NCBI RefSeq assembly: GCF_038396755.1
Contig: NZ_CP149822.1
Coordinates: 4,680,001 to 4,744,000, forward strand
Direction of reading: 5' to 3'
Origin: Chitinophaga pollutisoli
GTDB taxonomy: Bacteria; Bacteroidota; Bacteroidia; Chitinophagales; Chitinophagaceae
DNA length: 64,000 bases
Position numbers and translations under genes: made by a program. Of this stretch, positions 33,721 through 41,689 are shown one piece after another. Position 1 is the stretch's first letter; every line of letters begins with the position of its first letter. Below the pieces are notes generated by a model. That model saw nothing but the letters and a program-made list of their open reading frames with translations. It searched no databases and was not told where the DNA came from.

Positions 33721-34134
33721 ATGAACCTGCGGAGCCGAAATAAAAGACATGCGGAAATGCACAACGGCGCGTTGAACGATATCCTGTTCATCCTGCTGCT
33801 GTTCTTCCTCATCGTCTCCACCCTGGCCAACCCCAACGTCATCAAGCTGGCGTTGCCGAAAGCCGCTTCCAACACCAAAGCCAAGCAAACGGTGGTGGTG
33901 AGCATTGATGCGGGGCAGCGATTTTTCGTGGGCACCAACCCCGTTTCCTTCTCCGAGCTGCAGGCTATCCTGGCTTCCAAGATACCCGTGGGCGAAGTGG
34001 ATCCCACCGTTGTGATCAACGCCGAAGAATCCGTTCCCATCAGCGCAGTGGTATCCGTTATGCAGATCGCACGGGAGCTGGGCGCCAAAACGGTACTGGG
34101 TACCGCCAAGCCGCAAAACGCACCGGCCAGATAA
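33721..34134 (+). CDS. exbD: ExbD/TolR-family biopolymer transport protein
   Basis: A 137-residue protein with one transmembrane helix near residues 18-36 (NDILFILLLFFLIVST), preceded by a basic cytoplasmic tail. The conserved Asp of the channel is in ALNDILF. The periplasmic domain (about 45-130) ends in VVSVMQIARELGAKTV, as in ExbD. It lies 24 bases after exbB, and the pair is ended by a hairpin. Confidence 0.92.
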   Translation: MNLRSRNKRHAEMHNGALNDILFILLLFFLIVSTLANPNVIKLALPKAASNTKAKQTVVVSIDAGQRFFVGTNPVSFSELQAILASKIPVGEVDPTVVINAEESVPISAVVSVMQIARELGAKTVLGTAKPQNAPAR

Positions 34135-34161
34135 CCGGTTGACAATATTTTTTACAGTAAG

Positions 34162-34194
34162 AAACTGCATCCGCACCGGGTGCAGTTTTTTTTA
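34162..34194 (+). terminator. Intrinsic terminator after exbD
   Basis: Stem AAACTGCA / TGCAGTTT (34162-34169 / 34181-34188) with an 11-base loop, then a T tract that reaches the stop codon of convergent prmC. Confidence 0.75.
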
Positions 34195-35046
34195 TGCCTT
34201 CGAAGCGCGCACCATCCGGTCTTTCCCGAACATATCCTTCTTCAGGATCACATCCAGGTACCGCTGCTTTTCCAGTTCCGCCTTCACTTCCTGCCCGTAA
34301 TCCTCGTGGATTTCGAAATACAATTTGCCGCCGGGGTCGAGGCGCTCCATGGCCAGCTGGCCGATGCGGCGGTAAAAAAGCAAAGGGTCGTTGTCGGGCA
34401 CGAATAATGCCGTGGAAGGCTCGAAGTGCTGTACGTTTACCGCCATATCCGCTTTTTCCCTTTCCGGAATGTAAGGCGGGTTGCTGATGATCACGTTCAG
34501 GCAGGGGAGCAGGGCGGCGGCTTTGGGATCGAGCACGTCCTGTTGCACGAAATTAATGGCGGTATGTTGCATCTGTGCATTGCGGCCGGCTACGGAAAGC
34601 GCGCCGGGGCTCACGTCCATCGCCCAGATATCGGCCGAAGGCCAGTGTTTTTTTAATGCGATAGGGATACATCCGCTGCCTGTACCGATATCCAGTAGCC
34701 GTAGGGCGGGTTGGGAAGGATGGTCGAGCAGCACCCATTCCACGAGCTCTTCCGTTTCCGGCCGGGGGATCAGAACCTGGTCGTTGACGATCAGTTCCAT
34801 GCCGTAAAACCAGCTTTTACCCGTGATATGCTGGATGGGCCTGCCTGCCAGCAGTTGTTCCAGGCCCTCGCTGTACTTCGATTCCCATTGCGGGGGCAGG
34901 TCCATATCTTTGTGCACGATGCGGTCCAGCTTGCCGAGCCCGGTGATGTGCTCCATGAGGAGATGCCCGATATTGGCTGCTTCCCGCATGTCGTACATGG
35001 GGCGGAGAGCGTTGGTAAGGTTTGCGAATGCGGATTGGATCGTCAT
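34192..35046 (-). CDS. prmC: Peptide chain release factor N5-glutamine methyltransferase
   Basis: A 284-residue PrmC/HemK that methylates the GGQ glutamine of release factors. An N-terminal helical domain (about 1-75) precedes the SAM domain with LRLLDIGTGSGCIPIALKK (about 118). The catalytic NPPY is in VIISNPPYIPERE (about 188). RPETEELVEW (about 96) is also typical. The ATG at 35046 is preferred over the alternative at 35058. It is divergent from ribD with about 70 bases between starts. Confidence 0.94.
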   Translation of the reverse strand: MTIQSAFANLTNALRPMYDMREAANIGHLLMEHITGLGKLDRIVHKDMDLPPQWESKYSEGLEQLLAGRPIQHITGKSWFYGMELIVNDQVLIPRPETEELVEWVLLDHPSQPALRLLDIGTGSGCIPIALKKHWPSADIWAMDVSPGALSVAGRNAQMQHTAINFVQQDVLDPKAAALLPCLNVIISNPPYIPEREKADMAVNVQHFEPSTALFVPDNDPLLFYRRIGQLAMERLDPGGKLYFEIHEDYGQEVKAELEKQRYLDVILKKDMFGKDRMVRASKA

Positions 35047-35085
35047 GTTATACGGCAAAACAGCGGAAAATAGCCGCTGAAACGA

Positions 35086-35093
35086 TATTTTTG
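35086..35093 (+). promoter_or_regulatory. -7 promoter box for ribD
   Basis: TATTTTTG, a TAnnTTTG match, 22 bases before the ribD ATG in the short divergent gap with prmC. Confidence 0.55.
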
Positions 35094-35115
35094 CAAATAT
35101 CTACTTTAGGACGTA

Positions 35116-36135
35116 ATGAGCAACACCCACCCGCACGAATTTTTTATGCAACGCTGCATCGACCTGGCGCTCAGGGGCGGGGGCCATGTTGCGCCCAACC
35201 CGATGGTAGGCGCCGTGCTGGTGCATGAAGGGACCATTATCGGGGAAGGGTACCACCAGTTCTGGGGAGGCCCCCACGCCGAGGTCCGCTGCATCAACAG
35301 CGTTCCGCCCGAACTGCAGGAGCTCATCCCCCGGTCTACCCTTTACGTTTCCCTCGAGCCCTGCGCACACCACGGTAAAACGCCGCCCTGCGCCGATCTC
35401 GTGGTGTCGCAGAATATCCCGGAAGTGGTCATCGGGTGCGTGGACGGCTTCTCCAAAGTAGCCGGCAAAGGCATCGAAAAACTCCGTCAGGCCGGCATCG
35501 GCGTCACTGTTGGCGTGCTGGAAGATGCCTGCCGGCACCTCAACCGCCGGTTCTTCACCTTCCATGAACAAATCCGCCCTTATGTGGTGCTCAAATGGGC
35601 GCAATCGGCCGACGGCTTCATCGCTCCGCCCGACCGTTCCCCCGTCCGCATCTCCAACCCGTACGCCGACCGCCTCGTGCACCGCTGGCGCACGGAAGAA
35701 GCCGGGATCATGGTAGGCACACAAACAGCTTTGCTGGACAATCCGCGGTTGACGGCCCGCCTCTGGCCGGGGAAATCGCCGGTCCGCATCGTGCTGGACC
35801 TCGATAGCAAAGTGCCGGGGAGCCATTACGTGAAAGACGGATCGGTGCGCACACTTATCCTGACTTCCATGGAAATTGATGCGGAACAGGCCCTCGTGCC
35901 GCAGGTGCTCGCGCAATTGCATAAGGAGTCAGTCCTCAGCGTGATCGTGGAAGGCGGTGCTTTGCTGTTGCAACAGTTTATCAGCGGCGGGCATTGGGAC
36001 GAGGCACGTGTCATCACCGGGCAAATGGCATTGGGCGGCGGATTGCCGGCGCCCGTGCTTAAAAATGCACGGATGCAGGAAAGTGCTTTCATCGCGGGCG
36101 ACAGGATCGATACATTCGTCCCCGCCGTTACTTAA
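35116..36135 (+). CDS. ribD: Bifunctional riboflavin deaminase/reductase
   Basis: A 339-residue enzyme of riboflavin synthesis. The N-terminal deaminase domain (about 1-145) has zinc ligands in GGPHAEVRC (about 54) and SLEPCAHHGKTPPCADL (about 79-95). The C-terminal reductase domain (about 150-335) contains PYVVLKWAQSADGFI (about 155) and a late VIVEGGALLLQQF (about 276). It deaminates and then reduces the pyrimidine intermediate. No other riboflavin gene is adjacent. The IMPACT-family gene follows nine bases downstream. Confidence 0.95.
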   Translation: MSNTHPHEFFMQRCIDLALRGGGHVAPNPMVGAVLVHEGTIIGEGYHQFWGGPHAEVRCINSVPPELQELIPRSTLYVSLEPCAHHGKTPPCADLVVSQNIPEVVIGCVDGFSKVAGKGIEKLRQAGIGVTVGVLEDACRHLNRRFFTFHEQIRPYVVLKWAQSADGFIAPPDRSPVRISNPYADRLVHRWRTEEAGIMVGTQTALLDNPRLTARLWPGKSPVRIVLDLDSKVPGSHYVKDGSVRTLILTSMEIDAEQALVPQVLAQLHKESVLSVIVEGGALLLQQFISGGHWDEARVITGQMALGGGLPAPVLKNARMQESAFIAGDRIDTFVPAVT

Positions 36136-36144
36136 AACCAGGAA

Positions 36145-36741
36145 ATGAACGTTTATTATACGATTGAAAAAAAGTCAGTAGCCGAATTCAAAGACCGGGG
36201 CAGTAAATTCCTCGCTTACGCCTTCCCGGTTAAAAGTACCGACCAGGTGAAAGAATGCCTGCAGGAAGTGAAAAAGGAACACCCCAAAGCCACGCACCAT
36301 TGCTATGCTTACAGGCTGGGAACCGACGGAACGCAGTTCCGCGCGGTAGACGACGGCGAGCCCGCGGGATCGGCCGGGAAACCTATTCTCGGGCAGATCG
36401 ACAGCAAACAGCTGACCGACGTGCTGGTGGTAGTGGTGCGTTATTTCGGCGGCACCCTGCTGGGCGTACCAGGGCTGATCAATGCCTATAAAATGAGCGG
36501 CGCGATGGTGCTGCAACTCATTCCAGCCGTACAGAAAAACGTGGAGGCGCGATTCCTGCTGGTATTCGATTATACGATCCTGAACGAGGTGATGATGGTG
36601 GTGAAGCAGAACAACTGCACGGTGCAAAAACAGGATATCCAGTTATTCTGCAGTATGGAGATCGGTATCCCCAAAGCCAGCCTGGACCTCACTTTGCTCC
36701 GCCTGCGCGACATCTACAACCTCGAGATCAAACCGCTCTGA
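36145..36741 (+). CDS. yigZ: IMPACT/YigZ family protein
   Basis: A 198-residue cytoplasmic protein. The N-terminal IMPACT domain (about 1-120) shows FKDRGSKFLAYAFPV, HPKATHHCYAYRLG and the signature DDGEPAGSAGKPIL (about 71), followed by VLVVVVRYFGGTLLGVPGLI (about 94). A short C-terminal ferredoxin-like domain follows. Homologues influence translation or stress response, but the bacterial role is unsettled. It is tightly coupled to ribD and its stop abuts the end of the convergent gene. Confidence 0.9.
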   Translation: MNVYYTIEKKSVAEFKDRGSKFLAYAFPVKSTDQVKECLQEVKKEHPKATHHCYAYRLGTDGTQFRAVDDGEPAGSAGKPILGQIDSKQLTDVLVVVVRYFGGTLLGVPGLINAYKMSGAMVLQLIPAVQKNVEARFLLVFDYTILNEVMMVVKQNNCTVQKQDIQLFCSMEIGIPKASLDLTLLRLRDIYNLEIKPL

Positions 36742-37941
36742 TCAGGGCAGCGCCGTTGTGATTTCTTTCAGGTTAACTCCGAAAATCTTCTTTGTGATTT
36801 CTCCGAGATGCTTTTCGCTGCCCTCCAGGTGGATGGTGCGGTGGAAATGTTGCATCCTGCCTTTGGGCTTCAACAATGCGGCTGGAGAAGTGCTTTGCAC
36901 TTCCAGGAAGCGGCCCTTGGCGATGGTGTTTGCCGGTCCGTTATTGCGGATGGTGAGCACTTCGGCGCGCGCGTCTGTCGTGGTTTCGCCCAGGTATAGT
37001 GCGGGATGGCGCGGCATAGTGAACTGGATCACGGTGAGCAGTTTGCGTTCCGGGTCGTAAATGCCCATGAAATTAAGCGCCGAAGCCTGTTGAAGGCCCA
37101 GTTCCATGTCGAAGTTGCCGTCGGCCCGGAAAAATGCGACGTCGTTCTTTATCAGGAAGCGCTCTTTGGGCATTTGCGCGCCTGTGTTCACCTTGCCGCC
37201 TTTGCGGAGGGGGATAATGCCGACGGACTTTGGGCTTACGGGAAACATGCCGCGGATGCGGATGGCGGTGGTGCCATGGGCGGTGTCCCAGCGTTGGGAG
37301 CCGGTATTGAGGAGGGTGTTATCGCTATGAAACCCTACTGCGTGAATGCTCCGGTGGATGTCGGCGCCGAGATAGTTGTGTAGGTCGCGGCGGGAGAGGA
37401 GCGTGATGGTGCGGGTGATGTGCGCGGTGAGGGGATTGTTTTTGGTATTGGGAAGCAGTGCGTCGCCTTCGACGGTAACGGCTCCTTTTGCGGCGGGCGC
37501 CTGCCGGAGCAGGGCGGTGTCACGCAGGGGATCGGGGAGCAGTGTTGCGGGAAGGGAATCGTTGGGGGAAAGGGTCGTGCTGTCGGGCAGGGGGCCAAAG
37601 AGCAGGCGGTCTTCCCCGCCAAAGGTGCTGAAATGAAATTGTTTCCCGTTTTCGATGATGCCGTAATGGAGGAAACCGAAGCTGCGGCCGTCGTCGGCCA
37701 CGGTGGAGGTCATCACGCGGCCCTGCCAACTGGCCACGACGGCGATGGCGGATTTGCTGGTGCTGTCTTTCATGACGGCCGGCACTGTAAATGCGCCCAG
37801 GAAATCGACGTCTGCTGCGAAGTTGTCGGGCCGTGATATGGTTTCTTCCTGTAGAACAGGGGCCTTGGCTTGCTGGCTGTTATTGTTGTTGCATGCGGAA
37901 AACAGGGTGAGCAGGCAAGCGGCCGGGATAGATTTGTGCAT
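36742..37941 (-). CDS. Lipoprotein, DUF6786-like
   Basis: A 399-residue lipoprotein with signal peptide and lipobox LFSAC (Cys about 17) followed by NNNN. The mature part is beta-rich. IAVVASWQGRVMTSTVADDG (about 66-85), FHFSTFGGEDRLLFGP (about 101) and TVIQFTMPRHPALYLGETT (about 305) resemble the DUF6786 family of Bacteroidota, which may be related to carbohydrate-binding galactose-mutarotase-like folds (inference). No catalytic residues can be named. It is located opposite the ribD-yigZ pair. Confidence 0.7.
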   Translation of the reverse strand: MHKSIPAACLLTLFSACNNNNSQQAKAPVLQEETISRPDNFAADVDFLGAFTVPAVMKDSTSKSAIAVVASWQGRVMTSTVADDGRSFGFLHYGIIENGKQFHFSTFGGEDRLLFGPLPDSTTLSPNDSLPATLLPDPLRDTALLRQAPAAKGAVTVEGDALLPNTKNNPLTAHITRTITLLSRRDLHNYLGADIHRSIHAVGFHSDNTLLNTGSQRWDTAHGTTAIRIRGMFPVSPKSVGIIPLRKGGKVNTGAQMPKERFLIKNDVAFFRADGNFDMELGLQQASALNFMGIYDPERKLLTVIQFTMPRHPALYLGETTTDARAEVLTIRNNGPANTIAKGRFLEVQSTSPAALLKPKGRMQHFHRTIHLEGSEKHLGEITKKIFGVNLKEITTALP

Positions 37942-38088
37942 ATGCGGAATAGTCTCGCTTCCAAAATTTGTACAATGATAAATTAATTTCTTTAATAACG
38001 GTAAGCGCGCATTTCCAGTATGGGCGTGGGCTACAAAGGAAGCCGCTGCACAGGGGAATATTTTTTTTGAAATTTTTGAGAATATAAT

Positions 38089-38118
38089 TTGCTGAATTCA
38101 AACTCTTTCCTATTTTTG
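38089..38118 (+). promoter_or_regulatory. Promoter of tRNA-Gly
   Basis: TTG at 38089-38091 and TATTTTTG at 38111-38118 are separated by 19 bases, matching the Bacteroidota housekeeping consensus TTG-N19-TAnnTTTG. The tRNA begins 18 bases later. Confidence 0.75.
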
Positions 38119-38136
38119 CAATCCCAAAACGGACAA

Positions 38137-38209
<73 letters not shown>

Positions 38210-38219
38210 CAGAAATAGT

Positions 38220-38250
38220 AGCCTGATTGCATAGCAGTCAGGCTTTTTTG
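38220..38250 (+). terminator. Intrinsic terminator after tRNA-Gly
   Basis: Stem AGCCTGATTGC / GCAGTCAGGCT (one G-T pair) with loop ATA and a run of six T residues. Confidence 0.88.
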
Positions 38251-38352
38251 TTTTGTGCCTATGCCGTTCCGCGACGCGCCACTCGTCGTCATATTTCCGC
38301 TGGCCGGGATCAATCAATCGGTTGCAAACGGCTTTTGCCGATATGGTTAATT

Positions 38353-38495
38353 AAGGGTAAAGCAAGGGTAAAGTAAGGGTAAAGGAGGGTTTACTGCAGG
38401 GTTAATGTATATCTAATGTATATCAGTAGGGGGTAGATGCCCTGCAGTAAAGGGAAAGCAAGTATTAGGTATACATAAGGGATACTTGCAGTAAG
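38353..38495. repeat. 11-bp-period array B
   Basis: Lies in the 438-base gene-free stretch after tRNA-Gly. AAGGGTAAAG occurs three times at exact 11-bp spacing (38353, 38364, 38375). It is followed by degenerate GGGTT-type units at 10- to 12-bp steps and tandem (T)ATATC(T)AATG-like pieces. A perfect 12-bp inverted repeat TTTACTGCAGGG (38390-38401) / CCCTGCAGTAAA (38440-38451) encloses the centre. Read on the minus strand the exact units are TTGCTTTACCC and TTACTTTACCC, close to the TTGAGATACCC of array C. It is less symmetrical than arrays A and C. Function unknown. Confidence 0.72.
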
Positions 38496-38597
38496 GTTAC
38501 ATTATATCCGGGGATACGATTTGAACAGCGGCGCTTCTATCCGCGGAACTGATGAAAATCATACCGGGAACCAGGCAAAAATGGTTGGGAGAGGCAT

Positions 38598-38627
38598 GAA
38601 AAAAGCCGCGCTTTGCAGCACGGCTTC
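38598..38627 (-). terminator. Intrinsic terminator after the small membrane protein
   Basis: On the minus strand AAGCCG pairs with CGGCTT around a 12-base loop and is followed by TTTTTT. It lies about 20 bases past the stop at 38648. Confidence 0.75.
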
Positions 38628-38647
38628 GATATTTTTCAATCCGGAGA

Positions 38648-38842
38648 TTATTTGTATTTCGGGCTGTAGAGGGAGCTTTCCGGTACGGTAACTTTGGGTT
38701 TTTTATAACGGTGCTCGGACAGCTTGTAACAGCCACCCAGCACAAACCCCAGAATGCAGGCCAGTTTCAGGTAGAAAAGGAAACGGGAGGAAGATACCCA
38801 GTCGCGGGTGAAATCATTCTTATTTTCAACTGTATGCTCCAT
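38648..38842 (-). CDS. Small single-pass membrane protein
   Basis: A 64-residue protein I do not recognise. A polar N-terminus containing NKNDFTRDWVSSS is followed by one hydrophobic helix (about residues 22-40, FLFYLKLACILGFVLGG) and a basic tail with EHRYKKPK. ATG at 38842 is the start; TTG at 38848 is possible. A well-formed promoter (TTG-N20-TAAGTTTG) upstream and a terminator downstream make it a convincing independent gene despite its size. Confidence 0.72.
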   Translation of the reverse strand: MEHTVENKNDFTRDWVSSSRFLFYLKLACILGFVLGGCYKLSEHRYKKPKVTVPESSLYSPKYK

Positions 38843-38861
38843 ATACAAATTTTTCGCTGTG

Positions 38862-38892
38862 CAAACTTACAAAGTAAAATGGCAAAGTCCAA
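38862..38892 (-). promoter_or_regulatory. Promoter of the small membrane protein
   Basis: On the minus strand TTG (38892-38890) and TAAGTTTG (38869-38862) are 20 bases apart, a perfect match to the Bacteroidota consensus, 19 bases before the ATG. Confidence 0.65.
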
Positions 38893-38901
38893 ATAACCGC
38901 T

Positions 38902-39945
38902 CTATTTCTTCCCGGGTTTGGACAGCTCCGAGAATTTGCGGCGGTTGAGGAAATAGTAGCGCCAGATCATGATGCCGTGGAATACGCCTTGCAAGTCGAA
39001 CAGGCGCTTGCGGGGCAATGTGTCCGGCGGCTGGTTGCGCGTTTCGCGGCGCCAGCGGTAATAGTCGCGGTATGCGCGGAAGATGGCCGTCATATCTTTC
39101 GGCTTGCCGGAAACGAGGCTTTTGGCGGCGGCCATCATATCCAATACCAGGCGTTGCGAAAGGATGATCCATTGCTCCCGGAAATGGAGGTTTTTGCGCA
39201 GCATGATCAGGTTGTTGCGGAAATTGAGGTACAGCTTCCTGGGGTTGCCCTGCGGAAGGCTCCCGCCGCCCACGTGGTATACCACCGAATCCGGGCAATA
39301 CCCGATCCGGTACCCCGCCCGCTGCAACCGCCAGCACAAATCCACTTCTTCCATATGCGCGAAAAAATAAGGGTCGAAACCACCCATCTCGCGGTAGGCC
39401 GCCGAGCGGATGAATAACGCTGCGCCGCTGGCCCAGAAAATGTCCTGCGGCGTATCGTACTGCCCCTTGTCTTTCTCCGTTGTATACAGGATGCGCCCGC
39501 GGCAGAAGGTGTATCCCAGGATATCCATCCACCCGCCGGCCGCGCCGGCATATTCGAAACTGTCGCGCTCGGCCCAGGCGCGGATCTTGGGCTGGCAGGC
39601 CGCCATGTCGGGGTTGGCCTGCAGGTTCGCAACAACGGGCCCTATCCAGTTGGGATCCACTTCCACGTCCTGGTTCAGCAACACGAAGATATCGGCCTCC
39701 ACATGCTGCAGGGCCTCGTTATATCCGCCCGCGAAACCGCTGTTGGTGGCGTTGCGTATGATTTTTACGGACGGGAAATGTTGTTGCGTGTAAGCTACGC
39801 TATCGTCGGTAGAGGCATTGTCGGCCAGGATGATATCCAGCTGCCCGGCGTACACGGAGGCGCATACGGATGGGAGGAACTTCTCCAGGAAATCCCTTCC
39901 ATTCCAGTTCAGGATAACAACAGCGACCGATGGCAGAACTGACAA
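38902..39945 (-). CDS. Glycosyltransferase family 2 protein
   Basis: A 347-residue GT-A fold glycosyltransferase. VAVVILNWNGRDFLEKFLPS (about 7-26), ILADNASTDDSV (about 38), NSGFAGGYNEAL (about 66) and the metal-site-like VLLNQDVEVDPNWI (about 86) define the family. GASGAALFIR-type acceptor motifs (FWASGAALFIRS, about 168) and FFAHMEEVDLCWRLQRAGY (about 193) resemble rhamnosyltransferase-like members. A C-terminal amphipathic region may associate with the membrane. The sugar is unknown. No ATG precedes an in-frame stop, so TTG at 39945 is the likely start. Confidence 0.88.
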   Translation of the reverse strand: MSVLPSVAVVILNWNGRDFLEKFLPSVCASVYAGQLDIILADNASTDDSVAYTQQHFPSVKIIRNATNSGFAGGYNEALQHVEADIFVLLNQDVEVDPNWIGPVVANLQANPDMAACQPKIRAWAERDSFEYAGAAGGWMDILGYTFCRGRILYTTEKDKGQYDTPQDIFWASGAALFIRSAAYREMGGFDPYFFAHMEEVDLCWRLQRAGYRIGYCPDSVVYHVGGGSLPQGNPRKLYLNFRNNLIMLRKNLHFREQWIILSQRLVLDMMAAAKSLVSGKPKDMTAIFRAYRDYYRWRRETRNQPPDTLPRKRLFDLQGVFHGIMIWRYYFLNRRKFSELSKPGKK

Positions 39946-40066
39946 ATGCGTAGGTTTATGGCTTGACTAATTATTTTTTAGCGTTGCAAATATGCAACAA
40001 AGCCTTCAAATATTACTAAATTAGTTTATTGTTCACGGCTGCACGGCCGTCATTATCCGAATCCTG

Positions 40067-41209
40067 ATGTTTAGACAAATTACCGGCTGGAAATTTTCTT
40101 TGATCGCTGTGGCGGTCGCTATCATCGTAACCACCATCTGGTTCGTCAATAACCTGTCCGAAAAAATTCAGGAAGAGGAAACCAAGAAAGTGGCGACCTG
40201 GGTGGAAGCGAACCGCGAGCTGCTGCAGGCTTCGCCCGACGCGAACCTGAACCTGGCCGTGGAAATCGTGACCACCAATACCACTATCCCCCTGATCCTG
40301 ACCGACGAGCAGGGTCATATCATCGACCACCGCAACCTCGATACCCAGCAGGTGGTGCGGGATACGGCTTACCTGGAGCGGCAGCTGGAGGACTTCCGGC
40401 AGCAGCATCCGCCATTCATCATGGCGGTAGACACGCATTCCAATAATTACATTTATTACGGCGATTCCCTCATCCTCCGGCAGGTGCGGTATTATCCTTA
40501 TATCCAGCTGATCGTGGTGGCGTTGTTCATCGGGCTTACGCTTTTCGCACTCTCGTCCACCAACCGCGCCATCCAGAACCAGGTGTGGGTAGGCATGGCG
40601 AAAGAAACGGCCCATCAGCTGGGGACGCCGCTATCTTCCATGGAAGCCTGGCTGGAGATATTGAAGGAGAAGGAAGACGTGCGCCCGCTTGCCAGCGAGT
40701 TGGGCAAAGATGTGGACCGTCTCAAACTGATTACAGACCGCTTTTCCAAGATCGGGAGCGTCCCCAGCCTGGAGGAGCGCAATGTGGTGGAGCAGGTGGC
40801 GGCGATGATGGCCTATATCAAGAAACGCGCCCCGCAGAAAGTGAATTTCACGCTGCAAACGGCAGAACAGGAGGTAACGGCCATGATCTCACCCACGCTG
40901 TTCGACTGGGTGATCGAAAACCTGCTCAAAAACGCACTGGATGCCATGGAGGGCAAGGGCGACATCCAGGTCCTCATCGAAAATCACCCCGCCCACCTCA
41001 CGATCGACATAACCGACACCGGGAAAGGCATTCCCGTTCGGTTGCAGGAAAAGATCTTCCACCCGGGCTTCAGCACCAAAAAGCGGGGCTGGGGGCTGGG
41101 ACTTTCCCTTGCCAGGCGCATCATCCAGGACTACCACAAGGGGCGGCTGACAGTCAAATGGTCGGAGCAGAACAAGGGCACCACATTCCGGATCTGGCTT
41201 CGGAAATAA
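40067..41209 (+). CDS. Sensor histidine kinase
   Basis: A 380-residue membrane sensor. The first helix is at about 8-28, a periplasmic sensor region spans about 30-142, and the second helix is at about 144-163. The HisKA-type H-box has phospho-acceptor His183 in AKETAHQLGTPLSSMEAWLE. The ATPase domain carries the N box (VIENLLKNALDAM), the G1 box (ITDTGKGIP) and the G2 box (GWGLGLSLARRI). No response regulator gene is adjacent, so its partner is encoded elsewhere. No HAMP domain is evident between the second helix and the H-box. Confidence 0.9.
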   Translation: MFRQITGWKFSLIAVAVAIIVTTIWFVNNLSEKIQEEETKKVATWVEANRELLQASPDANLNLAVEIVTTNTTIPLILTDEQGHIIDHRNLDTQQVVRDTAYLERQLEDFRQQHPPFIMAVDTHSNNYIYYGDSLILRQVRYYPYIQLIVVALFIGLTLFALSSTNRAIQNQVWVGMAKETAHQLGTPLSSMEAWLEILKEKEDVRPLASELGKDVDRLKLITDRFSKIGSVPSLEERNVVEQVAAMMAYIKKRAPQKVNFTLQTAEQEVTAMISPTLFDWVIENLLKNALDAMEGKGDIQVLIENHPAHLTIDITDTGKGIPVRLQEKIFHPGFSTKKRGWGLGLSLARRIIQDYHKGRLTVKWSEQNKGTTFRIWLRK

Positions 41210-41215
41210 TTTTAT

Positions 41216-41245
41216 TTGGATATTTGTGAAAAGGCTTTATTTTTG
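41216..41245 (+). promoter_or_regulatory. Promoter of the first tRNA-Leu
   Basis: TTG at 41216-41218 and TATTTTTG at 41238-41245, with 19 bases between, 17 bases before the tRNA. Confidence 0.72.
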
Positions 41246-41262
41246 CAACCCCAACAACGCAC

Positions 41263-41346
41263 GCGGAGGTGGCGAAATTGGTAGACGCGCTACTTTGAGG
41301 TGGTAGTGCCTGAAAGGGCTTGGGAGTTCGAATCTCCTCCTCCGCA
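41263..41346 (+). tRNA. tRNA-Leu (GAG), copy 1
   Basis: An 84-base class II tRNA. The acceptor GCGGAGG pairs with CCTCCGC. The anticodon stem CTACT/GGTAG encloses the loop TTGAGGT, giving anticodon GAG. A long variable arm (TGCCTGAAAGGGCT) and a normal T arm follow. CCA is not encoded. It differs from copy 2 by a single base, on the 3' side of the acceptor stem. Confidence 0.96.
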
Positions 41347-41351
41347 CGAAG

Positions 41352-41382
41352 CACCGGCTGGTTATCCAGCCGGTGTTTTTTT
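41352..41382 (+). terminator. Intrinsic terminator after tRNA-Leu copy 1
   Basis: Perfect 10-bp stem CACCGGCTGG / CCAGCCGGTG with loop TTAT and seven T residues. Confidence 0.92.
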
Positions 41383-41402
41383 ATGGGGTTATATGCATAT
41401 TT

Positions 41403-41430
41403 GTACGTATTTTTGTACCTAAATAAGTAC
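41403..41430 (+). promoter_or_regulatory. Promoter and probable autoregulatory operator of yefM-yoeB
   Basis: Three GTAC cores lie at 41403-41406, 41415-41418 and 41427-41430, exactly 12 bases apart. YefM antitoxins are known to bind palindromes with a TGTACA core. A TATTTTTG -7 box (41408-41415) runs between the first two cores, so bound antitoxin would cover the promoter. The last core ends three bases before the yefM ATG. Confidence 0.65.
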
Positions 41431-41432
41431 TT

Positions 41433-41687
41433 ATGCGAGTTGTCAACTATTCTGAATTCCGCAGTAATCTCACAGAAAATTTGAATGCGGTAAATGATGA
41501 CAGGGAAATTGTCGTAGTTGCCAGATCCCAGGGGAAAAATGTTGTGGTAATGGACCTCGATGAATATAATGCATTGCAGGAAACGTTACATTTGACAAGT
41601 ACCAAAGCTAACCGTAAAAGACTGGAAGAAGCAATAACGGAGATGAATAAAGGAAAATCCGTTAAACACAAACTTATTGAAAAGTAA
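41433..41687 (+). CDS. yefM: Type II antitoxin, Phd/YefM family
   Basis: An 84-residue antitoxin. The N-terminal DNA-binding/dimerisation part starts RVVNYSEFRSNLTENLNAV and contains VVVMDLDEYNALQETLHL (about 37-54), the YefM signature. The C-terminal charged tail (about 55-84) would wrap the toxin. It represses its own promoter in known systems. The toxin gene follows two bases later. The pair is richer in A and T than its surroundings and lies between two tRNA-Leu genes, suggesting acquisition. Confidence 0.93.
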   Translation: MRVVNYSEFRSNLTENLNAVNDDREIVVVARSQGKNVVVMDLDEYNALQETLHLTSTKANRKRLEEAITEMNKGKSVKHKLIEK

Positions 41688-41689
41688 TT

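Noticed and set aside
38497..38745. 82-codon minus-strand frame overlapping array B's edge
   Set aside because: It overlaps the better-supported 64-residue membrane protein and its terminator and shows no family features.
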